64,000 nucleotides of DNA from positions 1-64,000 of the forward strand of contig NZ_JXDG01000022.1 in NCBI RefSeq assembly GCF_000820515.1, in the 5' to 3' direction. Within the stretch, counting starts at the first letter, position 1, and each line of letters starts with the position of its first letter. Shown here piece by piece: positions 16,890-25,097 of the stretch. This stretch comes from Pseudomonas batumici (GTDB lineage Bacteria; Pseudomonadota; Gammaproteobacteria; Pseudomonadales; Pseudomonadaceae). The notes under the pieces are model-generated. The model had not been told where the DNA came from, did not search any database, and saw only the letters and a program-made list of their open reading frames with translations. A program made the position numbers and the translations under genes.

Positions 16890-17212
16890 GGGGACCTCCC
16901 GGTGGACCGGGTGTAGTGGCCGGTCAGCTCCGGTGGTGTACGGGGTTGGGCACGTGAGGGCGTGAGGTAGCCCTCAATGCCGCCGCGAACCTGCTCCAGG
17001 TCTGCGGAGAGGCGGGCGTAGTCAAAGGTGAAGCGCGCCTGGTCATCGGTGGGGAGGGCGGCACTGGCCTTCACCTGCCGTGTGACGGCCTCCAGTTGAC
17101 GCAGTACCAGACTCAGTTGGGTGCGTTCGTGGGCCGTTGGCTCGGCCATCACCATGGGCACGGTGAGGCTTGCGACTAACGCAATACATCGAAGAGGTAG
17201 AGGGTAGGGCAT
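16886..17212 (-). CDS. RAQPRD family ICE protein
   Basis: A 108-residue exported protein with a signal peptide (LRCIALVASLTVPMVMA) cut near residue 23. A helical mature region (ERTQLSLVLRQLEAVTRQVK) is followed by GYLTPSRAQPRTPPELTGHY. That contains the namesake RAQPR motif, here RAQPRT rather than RAQPRD. The family is periplasmic and restricted to MPF_G ICEs; its exact role is not established. In intact relatives it directly follows TIGR03747. Here 4.1 kb of foreign DNA separates them. Confidence 0.9.
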   Translation of the reverse strand: MPYPLPLRCIALVASLTVPMVMAEPTAHERTQLSLVLRQLEAVTRQVKASAALPTDDQARFTFDYARLSADLEQVRGGIEGYLTPSRAQPRTPPELTGHYTRSTGRSP

Positions 17213-17347
17213 GGGGGCAATCCGCTCGAAGAAGGTTCAACGAGCGTGCCGAAGGACGAGGCGGGCGACATCAAGAAAACAGGATTCGGTCCGTTTGGTT
17301 TTTTGCTGAGGCCGCTTCAGGGGAATAAAGTGTATGTTGGGCGTGGC
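17213..17347. other. Short junction between tra genes and cargo
   Basis: 135 bp with no gene, immediately upstream of the RAQPRD gene. G+C drops on entering the helicase gene. It is probably the left junction of the insertion, and a new promoter for the downstream transfer genes would have to lie here or within the helicase gene. No clear duplicated target sequence was found by eye. Confidence 0.4.
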
Positions 17348-19852
17348 TTAGAACGGAGGCTCGACGGTTTTTTCTGGAATGTCGGCGTCCTCAACGATAC
17401 GGTATTCTCCTTTCGTTATTTTCTTGATGAAGTTTTTCTGTTTACACGTACCCAAAGCATTGGCCACTATACTGGTCCAATTTTTCAGATCCAGCGTTTG
17501 GAGGGACTTGAACCGATTGTACAGTTGCAGCGCGACCTCACTGGTGATCAGGGAACGGTTGGCTTCATAGGTGGCTATTCTCGATTGAACAAAGGCGAGC
17601 GCAGCACGGTAAATTATTTTTCCTGAGGGTAAAGGCATATCAAGGATTTTGTTTCTCTTTTTATGCTGTGAGGCGTAGAGGCGAGCTCCGGCAGCGGCCA
17701 GAGGAAAGGGTAGGTCCTCTAATGATCTGGACGGTTTTTTACTGTCGGAAAGGGTGCTGGATAGAATGCCGTCGTAAATTGATATTGTTTCAAGTATTAT
17801 TTCGTCTGGTGAGTTTTGATGAGGCTTTTTTGGAGGTGTGCAAATGATGCAAGCTGCATCAATGTTACCTTTGAAAGGTGTGGTCGTACAGCAAGAATAA
17901 CAGTACTTTAAGTCAAGTGCTAAAGTGAATGAGAGTGGCCCCTGCTCATTGTCAGGCTCTGATAGGTAGAGGCGTTTTCTTGAGTCTTTGTACCAAAATA
18001 GGACGGGCCACTCGTGTTCCAGTGTAAGGTAGTCGATCCACGTTTCAGCAAGCTCATTCTCTGGGTCGAACTCAATCATCCATGCTCCCCACCCTGGAGC
18101 CCAGCTGAGGTCGATGGAGAGAAGGTTTAAGCTATAGGTAGGTGTGCTTGCCGGGATTATATTGGTGGTGAGTGAATTGAATTGTGCGAGTTCAATGATC
18201 GGCTTGTTCTCTTTCTGAGAACGAACCGACTTCTGAAATGCACTATTTTCTTTCCAGATCAAAGGCTCAAGACTGAATAAAGAAATGCAGAGAGATGTGG
18301 CTCTTGAGTAGGCGCAAAATAATTCTGAGTCCGTCATGTGGTCAGCGCCGTAGATGATCACGGCCGGAGCTTCTAGGCCGCGAAATTTGGCAATATTTTC
18401 GTGCCTTATACCTTTGGAGTCCAGTAGCCGTCTTAGATCATATGACTGTAGTGAACTCAATAATACTCGGATTTCATGTTTGTCAAAGCCCTGCTCGAGT
18501 AGGTGGGCATGTATTTCGAATAGTTTGTTTAAGGGGGTTTCGGTTATTATTTCGGTAATGGTGTCCTTTTCAAATTCTCTGGGCGACGTAAGTTGGTGGT
18601 TGGGCGGCATGACATTGATTAAGTGCTCTGTCACAGCCTTTGGCATTCTTAACGCGATCGTGAGGAGAAAAGGAGATATTACGCCCAGCAGAGCCTGTAG
18701 TTCATTTAGCTTGGTTGTCCGAGGCTCAAAAGAGAAAACCTGTGTTTCATCGCAGAAACACGCAATGGGCTTGCTTTCGAACCAGTTGATGAGTGTTTTG
18801 CACCACTCGATGTCGAGTGCTTGCGCTTCATCGAGTATCAGAATGTCATAGCTTTCCATCAGGCCTTGGCTGATTGCATTTTGCAGGTCTGTGTTGCAGT
18901 CAGTCTTAAGCCAGTTTTGAGAAGCATTGTTTGATGTGTTGAGTTTTGTTTGAGCAGCTGAGCACAAGCCGTGCCAAGTAGAGACGTTGCATCTCTTGGT
19001 TTTTGGAAGTTGACTTTTGATGTGTGTCGCTAGTTGAGTGTTGAAGGTCACAAAGAGAATTCTTTTTCCTTCTAACAATAGCTTTCGAGCAACCTCAATA
19101 CCGATGAGTGTTTTTCCTGTTCCAGGCCAGCCTGTGACCAGCATGCGCTCTCGATTGCAGACGGTTTGAACAACTTGGTTTTGCTCTTCCGTTAGACGAA
19201 GCCAGAGCTTGTTGTCATGGATCACCCTTTGCGCCCAGTTTGGAGTGCCGTCGTAGTTGTGGCACAAGGTTTCCATCAGCTCTTTAGTTTTTTGAGGCGA
19301 TAAGTCGGGTGTGTTTAGTGCGATTTTCCAGTAGCACATGATCTCCTTGATTCGATCTGCCAGCGTAGGCATCTGCCCACGATCAATGAAAATTCGTTGA
19401 GGCGGGTCGATAGAGCAGTCAACCATTGCTGTGTTAATCATCGCTTCACCAAAATGGCTGTCTGGGAAAACGAAGGCATAGCCAATTCGTAGCCGCAATG
19501 ACGGCTTGACCCCTAAGCATTTTGAAAGCCCGTGAGCGTTTCTGCGCGCTTGTTGTACCGGGTCAATGAACTCGTTGGATTTAATATGGACGAAGGTCGA
19601 ATGGTCTATTCGATATCGGCCACTTTTTATCTCTAAGGTTAGTAACCCCAACATAGGATGTATCACTAAGAAATCGATCTCTCCCGTGGGGGCAGCTTTA
19701 GGGTCTATCTTTTTTACTTCTGACGAGATCCAAGGAAGGCTGTGAATAACCGTGAAGTCATCGGAGAGATTTTTTTTCAAGATCCAGTAAATGCTGGATT
19801 CCCCAAAGCTTTCTGTTTCGCGAGGTCCGTGAGATGGAATCATTCTTGCCAT
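17348..19852 (-). CDS. NERD-domain nuclease / UvrD-like helicase (putative defence protein)
   Basis: An 834-residue protein. The start is set at ATG 19852 because MARMIPSHGPRETESFGESS is the usual beginning of NERD proteins; TTG 19888 would add 12 residues. Residues about 55-77 (GEIDFLVIHPMLGLLTLEIK) form the NERD PD-(D/E)XK nuclease core: D, then E-x-K. A superfamily 1 helicase follows, with Walker A GWPGTGKT at about 240 and Walker B ILILDEAQA at about 340. A late motif (FRGLEAPAVIIYGADHM..AYSRATS) lies near 500. Near residues 650-665 is a CxxC..CxxC zinc-ribbon-like cluster. Its likely role is anti-mobile-element defence by nucleic-acid cleavage. G+C is low, and it sits inside the transfer operon. 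Confidence 0.8.
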   Translation of the reverse strand: MARMIPSHGPRETESFGESSIYWILKKNLSDDFTVIHSLPWISSEVKKIDPKAAPTGEIDFLVIHPMLGLLTLEIKSGRYRIDHSTFVHIKSNEFIDPVQQARRNAHGLSKCLGVKPSLRLRIGYAFVFPDSHFGEAMINTAMVDCSIDPPQRIFIDRGQMPTLADRIKEIMCYWKIALNTPDLSPQKTKELMETLCHNYDGTPNWAQRVIHDNKLWLRLTEEQNQVVQTVCNRERMLVTGWPGTGKTLIGIEVARKLLLEGKRILFVTFNTQLATHIKSQLPKTKRCNVSTWHGLCSAAQTKLNTSNNASQNWLKTDCNTDLQNAISQGLMESYDILILDEAQALDIEWCKTLINWFESKPIACFCDETQVFSFEPRTTKLNELQALLGVISPFLLTIALRMPKAVTEHLINVMPPNHQLTSPREFEKDTITEIITETPLNKLFEIHAHLLEQGFDKHEIRVLLSSLQSYDLRRLLDSKGIRHENIAKFRGLEAPAVIIYGADHMTDSELFCAYSRATSLCISLFSLEPLIWKENSAFQKSVRSQKENKPIIELAQFNSLTTNIIPASTPTYSLNLLSIDLSWAPGWGAWMIEFDPENELAETWIDYLTLEHEWPVLFWYKDSRKRLYLSEPDNEQGPLSFTLALDLKYCYSCCTTTPFKGNIDAACIICTPPKKPHQNSPDEIILETISIYDGILSSTLSDSKKPSRSLEDLPFPLAAAGARLYASQHKKRNKILDMPLPSGKIIYRAALAFVQSRIATYEANRSLITSEVALQLYNRFKSLQTLDLKNWTSIVANALGTCKQKNFIKKITKGEYRIVEDADIPEKTVEPPF

Positions 19853-19854
19853 GA

Positions 19855-19890
19855 GATTGGAGGCTACTCCCTGTATGTCATCCTCCAATC
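19855..19890. repeat. 9-bp inverted repeat just upstream of the NERD-helicase start
   Basis: GATTGGAGG at 19855-19863 and CCTCCAATC at 19882-19890 form a perfect inverted repeat with an 18-base loop. It covers the DNA just before ATG 19852. It could be an operator, or an RNA hairpin that controls translation of the gene. Confidence 0.6.
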
Positions 19891-20212
19891 ATTCTTGGTA
19901 AGGTCCAAGGAGTCAAGTAAGCATAGTAATGAGGGAACTCACCACGACGCCCACGACGTCCAATTCGGCTGTAGTGAGGCTCCACTCGCAATGGGGTCAC
20001 GGAAATGGTCCAAGCGACACATCTGGCTGCCTCGGTAAGTTGCGCCTCTGGCGACCCTGGGGTTTCCGAATGAGGCAAGGCAGCCACCCACGCTGCAATG
20101 GTGTTCTTCGACCTGTTCCGGCGGACAGTCAAAAGAGAGGGGTATCTAGCAGCCGCTAATGACCTTGCCAGAATAGCGAGGGTGGTCTGTGAGAAGTCCT
20201 ACGGTGTGCAGC
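19891..20212. other. 322-bp gap between helicase and recombinase genes
   Basis: No gene with a ribosome site on either strand. The sequence has higher G+C than the helicase gene. The promoter for the helicase gene should lie here. No tRNA-like or attachment-core sequence is apparent. Confidence 0.4.
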
Positions 20213-21103
20213 TCACGAGAGGCTCACGTATCGATACGCTCTACCTTCTACATCACGTTCGTCGTTGTACAAGTCGGTCATGCTGGCGTGTTTATGACCC
20301 AGGAGTGTTTGCGTATCGATCCCTTGCGTTCGATAAAGGCGTTCGGAGAGTGAGCGGATCTCATGGAACGTTGGCGGGGATCGCCAGGTTTTGCGTGAGA
20401 ATGCTTCGTCACGACAGGCCGCAAAAGAGTGAGTCAGCATGGCCGTCACGTAGGGCTTTCCGTCACGCCGGGCAATAAACGTGTTGCCGTTGGGCTGCAC
20501 CTCAAGGCACCGATCAATGGACTCTCCGACGCTCATGCCAATAGCGTCGAGCTTCAGCTCAAGCGGTATGGCGACGCAAGCCCCCGTTTTCTGCTGGGTG
20601 ACGTGCAGGTGGCTGGCAAAGACATGGGGAGGCGCCATCACGGCCACATCGGCGCGGCGTTGCGCAGTGACCAAGGCCAGATTCAGGCAGTTGGCAAACC
20701 ACGGCCTCTTCCAGGACTCTGCGACCTCACGAATTTTCAGAAAGTGCAGCAAGCTCAGGCGGGCACGTGAGGGTCGAGGTGCAGGTGCTTTAACCGGAGA
20801 TAATGGGTTGGTGATGAGCAATCGACAGTAGACAGCCGCGTTGAAGAGCTCATTGGCCTCGATGTACACCCGCCGGGCAGCGAAAGGGCGGCCGCTGGCG
20901 GCGATGTTGTTGATTAACAGCTCAAGATCGCGAGGCAGGATTTGATGCAGAAGGCGATTTCCCAGCCCGAGGCGCAGGTGCCGTAGGTTATTGAGGCGGT
21001 CGCTGATTGTTCGAGGCTTGAGCGGGCGAGAGCGAATCAGCTCTTCCTGCAGATCGCACCACTGTGCGAGGGTCGGTGTACCGAATGAGGGATATTGGAA
21101 CAT
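20213..21103 (-). CDS. Tyrosine site-specific recombinase (phage-integrase family)
   Basis: A 296-residue integrase that would catalyse strand exchange through a covalent phosphotyrosine intermediate. An N-terminal SAM-like core-binding domain spans residues 10-115, and the catalytic domain follows. Visible active-site residues are R in TAQRRADVAV, K in QQKTGACV, HEIR (H-x-x-R) in PPTFHEIRSLSERLY, H in LLGHKHASMTDLY, and the nucleophile Y in that same motif. All expected residues are present, so it may be active. It lacks the extra N-terminal arm-binding domain of long ICE integrases. A GGAGAG site precedes the ATG. The mini-CRISPR repeats lie 24 bases upstream on the same strand. Confidence 0.85.
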   Translation of the reverse strand: MFQYPSFGTPTLAQWCDLQEELIRSRPLKPRTISDRLNNLRHLRLGLGNRLLHQILPRDLELLINNIAASGRPFAARRVYIEANELFNAAVYCRLLITNPLSPVKAPAPRPSRARLSLLHFLKIREVAESWKRPWFANCLNLALVTAQRRADVAVMAPPHVFASHLHVTQQKTGACVAIPLELKLDAIGMSVGESIDRCLEVQPNGNTFIARRDGKPYVTAMLTHSFAACRDEAFSRKTWRSPPTFHEIRSLSERLYRTQGIDTQTLLGHKHASMTDLYNDERDVEGRAYRYVSLS

Positions 21104-21126
21104 GGCAGCTTCTCTCCATAATTGAA

Positions 21127-21214
21127 GTAAAAAGCTGCCTGTACGGCAGTTAGCCTCTCGCCTTCCTGCAGGTTGCGCGGCCGACTTTTCTGAGCTGCCT
21201 ATACGGCAGTGGAC
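21127..21214 (-). CRISPR. Type I-F mini-CRISPR: two 28-bp repeats, one 32-bp spacer, no cas genes
   Basis: On the minus strand the first repeat (21214-21187) carries CACTGCCGTATAGGCAGCTC. It matches the Pseudomonas aeruginosa I-F repeat as I recall it at 26 of 28 positions. The second repeat (21154-21127) keeps a 17-base core (ACTGCCGTACAGGCAGC) and is degenerate at both ends, about 21 of 28. The repeats are exactly 60 bp apart, the 28+32 period of I-F arrays; the spacer is 21186-21155. The last repeat's stem is followed by TTTTT, so it could double as a terminator. No cas1-3, cas8f, cas5, cas7 or cas6f gene is in the window. The unit sits 24 bases upstream of the recombinase gene. Confidence 0.82.
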
Positions 21215-21315
21215 GTCCCAACTTAACGCATAAGAACCCTTTGGTTTCAGGGGGCTGTATTTCTGAATATGTCCTCGTGATTAACCGGGGATGGGCTGCA
21301 GCAAAGCCCCAGCAC

Positions 21316-22065
21316 TCACAAGTATTTCTTGAAGCTCCCGGCCGAGATACTCACCACCACGCCCAAGGCTGCTGTGCAGGGCAGCAACACCAGCAGGGGG
21401 CTTACGGTCATCGGTAATGCGGGGTAAATGATCCAGGGCGCGACCCACAGTGGCACGATCATCCGCTTCGCCCGGTGGTAGATGAATCCGGATTCTCTTC
21501 CCGCGCCAAAGCGGCGTAAATCCCGACGCACCAAGCCATCGATCAGCCCCGTGAAGACCGCCATCAGGAACAGGGGCAGCGTCAGCACCAAGATCAGGAT
21601 TCGCGCCAGAAAGGTCAACACCGCATAGACCGCCGCCAACCCGTAGTCTTCCAGGTGCACATAGGTCAGCCCCAGGTAGTACTGCAACCCGGTACTCCGA
21701 TTGCTGTTTAGTCGGGCCTGTTCGGCGGACTGGGTGATCCAGTGGATCAGACCGGTTTTCTCAAAGCCCCATTCGTACGCCAGGCCGATAATCCAACGGG
21801 CAGTTTGCCCAGGCTGCTCGACCAGCAGGCTTTGAACAAAGGCCGCCGACAACCACTCAAGCTCGCTGTTCAGCATGTCCCGCGAGTGGTGCCAGCCTTC
21901 CTCCGGCCAGAAAAAATACAAACCGATCCACTCGGTCACCACGCTGAAAAACAGCGACACCAACAAGATGCCGAGGAGGGTGAAGGGCAGCCCAAGAACC
22001 TTGCTGATCAGTCCTTTTTCACGATAAGGCTGTTGGTTTTTTGCGGTGTCAGTGCTCGCGGCCAC
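21316..22065 (-). CDS. ICE membrane protein TIGR03747 (DUF4400)
   Basis: A 249-residue inner-membrane protein with about four hydrophobic segments: residues 22-48 (VLGLPFTLLGILLVSLFFSV), 144-172, and two near the C-terminus (SPLLVLLPCTAALGVVVSIS). Signature stretches are EWIGLYFFWPEEGWHHSRDM and AVFTGLIDGLVRRDLRRFGA. Members sit right after traD and are thought to assist coupling-protein or channel function. In this element the gene is followed by the mini-CRISPR/recombinase insertion instead of the RAQPRD gene. Confidence 0.92.
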   Translation of the reverse strand: MAASTDTAKNQQPYREKGLISKVLGLPFTLLGILLVSLFFSVVTEWIGLYFFWPEEGWHHSRDMLNSELEWLSAAFVQSLLVEQPGQTARWIIGLAYEWGFEKTGLIHWITQSAEQARLNSNRSTGLQYYLGLTYVHLEDYGLAAVYAVLTFLARILILVLTLPLFLMAVFTGLIDGLVRRDLRRFGAGRESGFIYHRAKRMIVPLWVAPWIIYPALPMTVSPLLVLLPCTAALGVVVSISAGSFKKYL

Positions 22066-22078
22066 GGTCCCCTCCTGC

Positions 22079-22339
22079 TCAGTGCACCGAGACGATCACG
22101 GGTTCGAAGCAGACCAGCAGTGGACCTGCGACGGAGTCCTCCACCCGAATATGGATCGGGGTGGTCCACCGTGGAGACAGGCCGTGCTGATTCAACTGGT
22201 CAAACAGTTCATACGCATCATGGACCCCCGACTGAGTCTCTCTAAGCAATCTCCCCAGGACCTTGGATATGGCCTTAACCGAAGAACTCGGCGCCCGAAG
22301 CTGAGCGAAGCGCAGTTCTAAACGGGTGGACCCTCTCAT
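22079..22339 (-). CDS. Small ICE-associated protein between traD and TIGR03747
   Basis: An 86-residue protein (MRGSTRLELRFAQLRAPSSS) whose start overlaps the traD stop by 4 bp, so it is probably translationally coupled. It is soluble, with two short predicted helices followed by strands (IHIRVEDSVAGPLLVCFEPV). A small ORF occurs at this place in several related ICEs. The function is unknown. Confidence 0.65.
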   Translation of the reverse strand: MRGSTRLELRFAQLRAPSSSVKAISKVLGRLLRETQSGVHDAYELFDQLNQHGLSPRWTTPIHIRVEDSVAGPLLVCFEPVIVSVH

Positions 22340-24534
22340 GGCTGAGCCTCCTCTGTATCCGTCGCATCGGCTGCGGCCAGATGGGCGTCCTTGGGGGCAG
22401 GGCCATCGTCCAACAGATCCGCGGGCAGCGATTCATCAAGCACCCGCGTCCCGCTGCCCATCCACCACTCGCCACCTCCGTTGATGTAGCGCTTGCGCAT
22501 GTGCTGGGCCAAGGTTTGCAGGTCCTTGGGCATGCATTCATCGGGATCGGTGGCAGGTAGGGGCATTCGGATTTTCCAGAGGTTGGCGCCTTCGATCAGA
22601 GCAAAGGCTTGCCCCTTCGGCAGGCTGACGATGTGGGCTGGTTCTATCAGCGGGACACTGGTGGAGCTGACCCGGTCCTGGGTATTGCTGGTGAAATCGG
22701 TGTTGCCGGTCGGGTCCGAACTGTCGGTTGCACCACTAACCAGCGTGGTCGAGTAGACGTCCACCTTGGGCAATTGGCGGGTGAGCAGCTCGGCAGTGGA
22801 GGTCTCGCGGACCCTCAGCATGAAGAGGTTGTTGAAGTTGCCCACCACCTGACCGGCCTTTGCCCGGTTGCCGATCTTGGCCTCAATGTCGCTGAGGGTC
22901 TGGGTGTAGGCGCTGACCTGGATGCCAGCACCGCCGCCCTTGTTGATTAGCGGAATAAACTCATCGCCCATCAGCTCGTTGACCTCGTCGGCGTGAAGGT
23001 TGATGGGGATTTTCTGATCCTGGACAGCGCCGGGCAGACCGTCATCGATGCCGAACTTGTAGATATGGCCCGCCACGGATACCAGGTCCGAAAACATTGA
23101 GTTGCCCACGGCCCCGGCTACCTCTGGGTCGGACAAGGCATCAAGCCCAACGTACGCGATGCCCCGCTTACGGATGATCTGCATCCAGTCGAATATCGGC
23201 CGGGGATCGTTGAGGTCTGTGTAATTGGGCGAGATCAACTCGGCCATGCGCCCGGTGGTGAGCTTCTCCAGCAGTGGGAGGAGCGAGGCGACGATCTTGT
23301 CGAAGTAGGTCTTGTCATAGCGGATCGCTGAGCGCAGTCCATCCATCACCGGGTCCGCCACTCGGGTTTGCGAGAGGTACTGGTCAATGGCGGTTACGCG
23401 TTTCTGCCGACCGCGCATGTTGTAAGGGGTGTTCTTTTCGTTGAGGGCACCTTCCAGGGTGACAATCACGTCCCAGGCCCTGGGGTCGTGCTTGGCGAAG
23501 TAGTAACCGCTGTACTCGATGAACAGCGCGTCGATGTTGATGACGTGCTGCTGGATCTTCAGGTAGTCCGGACGAATGCCCAGCTCCACCAAGGCCCGCG
23601 CAATGATGTTGACGAAGCGCCAGGCAAACTCCCGAAACGCCGCGCTGTTGCCTTCACCCGAAAGCTGGCCGGCGATGCGGCTGGCCACTTCGGAGATGCG
23701 CCCAAACCGGCCCACGGCGTTGTAGCGCGCCGAAATATCCGGCCAGCCCAGGTGAAAGACATAAAACTCACCCTCACGCCCGGCGCGTTTGGCTTCGATG
23801 TACATGCGCTTGAGCAGGTCAGCGTCGCCTTTGGGATCAATCACGATCACCGGCTCGAATATGGGCAGGCCGTCGACGATCTTCTTGCGGCGGATATCCT
23901 GAGTGATGAACAGCTCCGCCAACCGGGTTTTACCCACCCGGGTCGTGCCCAGAATCAGGCTGTGGCCGACGCGCTCTCCGAGGGGCAGGGAGACCTCAAC
24001 TTCATTGGGTTCAACGCCATGCAGACGAGGGGAACCGCCCACCGGTGGCAGAGGGCGTACTGGATTGAGCAGGCTGTCCCAGGCGGTAACGCGGGGTATC
24101 AGGCTCAACGGAAAGGGCACTGACTCCAGGCGCGCTTCCAGTCGGCGAGCGGCCTGAAACGCTGCCGTGGGCTCTACGTAGCGACGAAACTCGGGGCGGT
24201 AGGTCTGCATCAGGCGCTGGGTGTGCCGCTGTTCCCACTTGAAGCCGATGCCGACAAAGAGCCTATGGTTGCTCACGGGCACCTGCTTGCTGGTCATCAC
24301 ATAGCGCGGTAAGCGACGGATGTTGCGCCGGTAGCGCAACACCACCAGCGCCTGGCGAAGACGTATCCCGCCAAACCCCAGAAAGAACAACGCCGACACC
24401 GCCCCGAAGAGCGGTGTTAACGCCAGCGACCAAGGCGCGAACAGACTCAAGTAAGCCCCAATGCCACACACCGCCACGGTGTAGAGCTCCACGGCAGGCC
24501 GCAGCAGGGCCTCGATGGTGTGGGACTGGGTCAT
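22336..24534 (-). CDS. traD: Type IV coupling protein TraD (TIGR03743)
   Basis: A 732-residue hexameric DNA-pump ATPase that brings the relaxase-DNA complex to the secretion channel. Two N-terminal membrane helices lie at about residues 12-35 and 38-58. Walker A, GTTRVGKT, is at about 195-203, and the nearby PVIVIDPKGDADLL is the Walker B-like region. A later INLHADEVNELMGDEF motif and the all-alpha domain between are typical. The length fits TIGR03743. It starts 3 bases after the stop of the TIGR03765 gene, within the same operon. Confidence 0.96.
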   Translation of the reverse strand: MTQSHTIEALLRPAVELYTVAVCGIGAYLSLFAPWSLALTPLFGAVSALFFLGFGGIRLRQALVVLRYRRNIRRLPRYVMTSKQVPVSNHRLFVGIGFKWEQRHTQRLMQTYRPEFRRYVEPTAAFQAARRLEARLESVPFPLSLIPRVTAWDSLLNPVRPLPPVGGSPRLHGVEPNEVEVSLPLGERVGHSLILGTTRVGKTRLAELFITQDIRRKKIVDGLPIFEPVIVIDPKGDADLLKRMYIEAKRAGREGEFYVFHLGWPDISARYNAVGRFGRISEVASRIAGQLSGEGNSAAFREFAWRFVNIIARALVELGIRPDYLKIQQHVINIDALFIEYSGYYFAKHDPRAWDVIVTLEGALNEKNTPYNMRGRQKRVTAIDQYLSQTRVADPVMDGLRSAIRYDKTYFDKIVASLLPLLEKLTTGRMAELISPNYTDLNDPRPIFDWMQIIRKRGIAYVGLDALSDPEVAGAVGNSMFSDLVSVAGHIYKFGIDDGLPGAVQDQKIPINLHADEVNELMGDEFIPLINKGGGAGIQVSAYTQTLSDIEAKIGNRAKAGQVVGNFNNLFMLRVRETSTAELLTRQLPKVDVYSTTLVSGATDSSDPTGNTDFTSNTQDRVSSTSVPLIEPAHIVSLPKGQAFALIEGANLWKIRMPLPATDPDECMPKDLQTLAQHMRKRYINGGGEWWMGSGTRVLDESLPADLLDDGPAPKDAHLAAADATDTEEAQP

Positions 24535-24536
24535 GA

Positions 24537-25097
24537 CTACTGCTCGATACCGGTAGCCGTCACCAGTGCGGGGTAGTGCTCAATTCCCAGCCGCTGGGCC
24601 AGGTCATCTGCCGACGCCGGTAGCATCTCCAGTCCGGCGCCCAAGGCACGCAGCTCAGCGAGGGCCGCCATCCGCTGCACATTGACTACCCAGCCAACGG
24701 CCTTCATCTCGCGCAAGGCATCACCTCGGCGCTGTAGCCACTGCCGTGACAGCTCGTCATCGCCGACCAGGAACACGGGCTGCAAGCCGGCAGCATTGTG
24801 CACGCGGCTCTCGAAGGAACCTGGGCTCAATGATGGTGACCTCACTGGCAACATGTCCGCCTCGCTGTAGGCGGTGATGCGTACCGGCGGCAAGGTCATG
24901 GCCTTGGCCGGTTGCTCATCCGGCAACAGGTTGAGGGAGCGGTAATAGGCGAGGGTCGAGGTGCCGCCCTGATCGTCAACAACGATCAGTTCGGCGTGGA
25001 CGGCAGCGCAAGACAGGCCAGTCAGTACGCCCAGTGCCAAAGCAGCCAGCGGTGCGCGGGTGGCAAACGGAGATAGGGGGGAATGTATTGGGCTCAT
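24537..25097 (-). CDS. ICE protein TIGR03765
   Basis: A 186-residue exported protein with a signal peptide (LAALALGVLTGLSCAAVHA, cut near residue 35). The mature start AELIVVDDQGGTSTLAYYRS and later FESRVHNAAGLQPVFLVGDD are the family signatures. TIGR03765 genes lie between the lytic transglycosylase and traD in MPF_G ICEs; the protein is periplasmic with unknown activity. The start overlaps the stop of the transglycosylase gene (ATGA). Confidence 0.92.
   Translation of the reverse strand: MSPIHSPLSPFATRAPLAALALGVLTGLSCAAVHAELIVVDDQGGTSTLAYYRSLNLLPDEQPAKAMTLPPVRITAYSEADMLPVRSPSLSPGSFESRVHNAAGLQPVFLVGDDELSRQWLQRRGDALREMKAVGWVVNVQRMAALAELRALGAGLEMLPASADDLAQRLGIEHYPALVTATGIEQ

Noticed and set aside
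21127..21214. Alternative reading of the paired palindromes as recombinase arm-binding sites
   Set aside because: Not fully excluded, but the close match to the I-F repeat and the exact 60-bp period favour a CRISPR unit.
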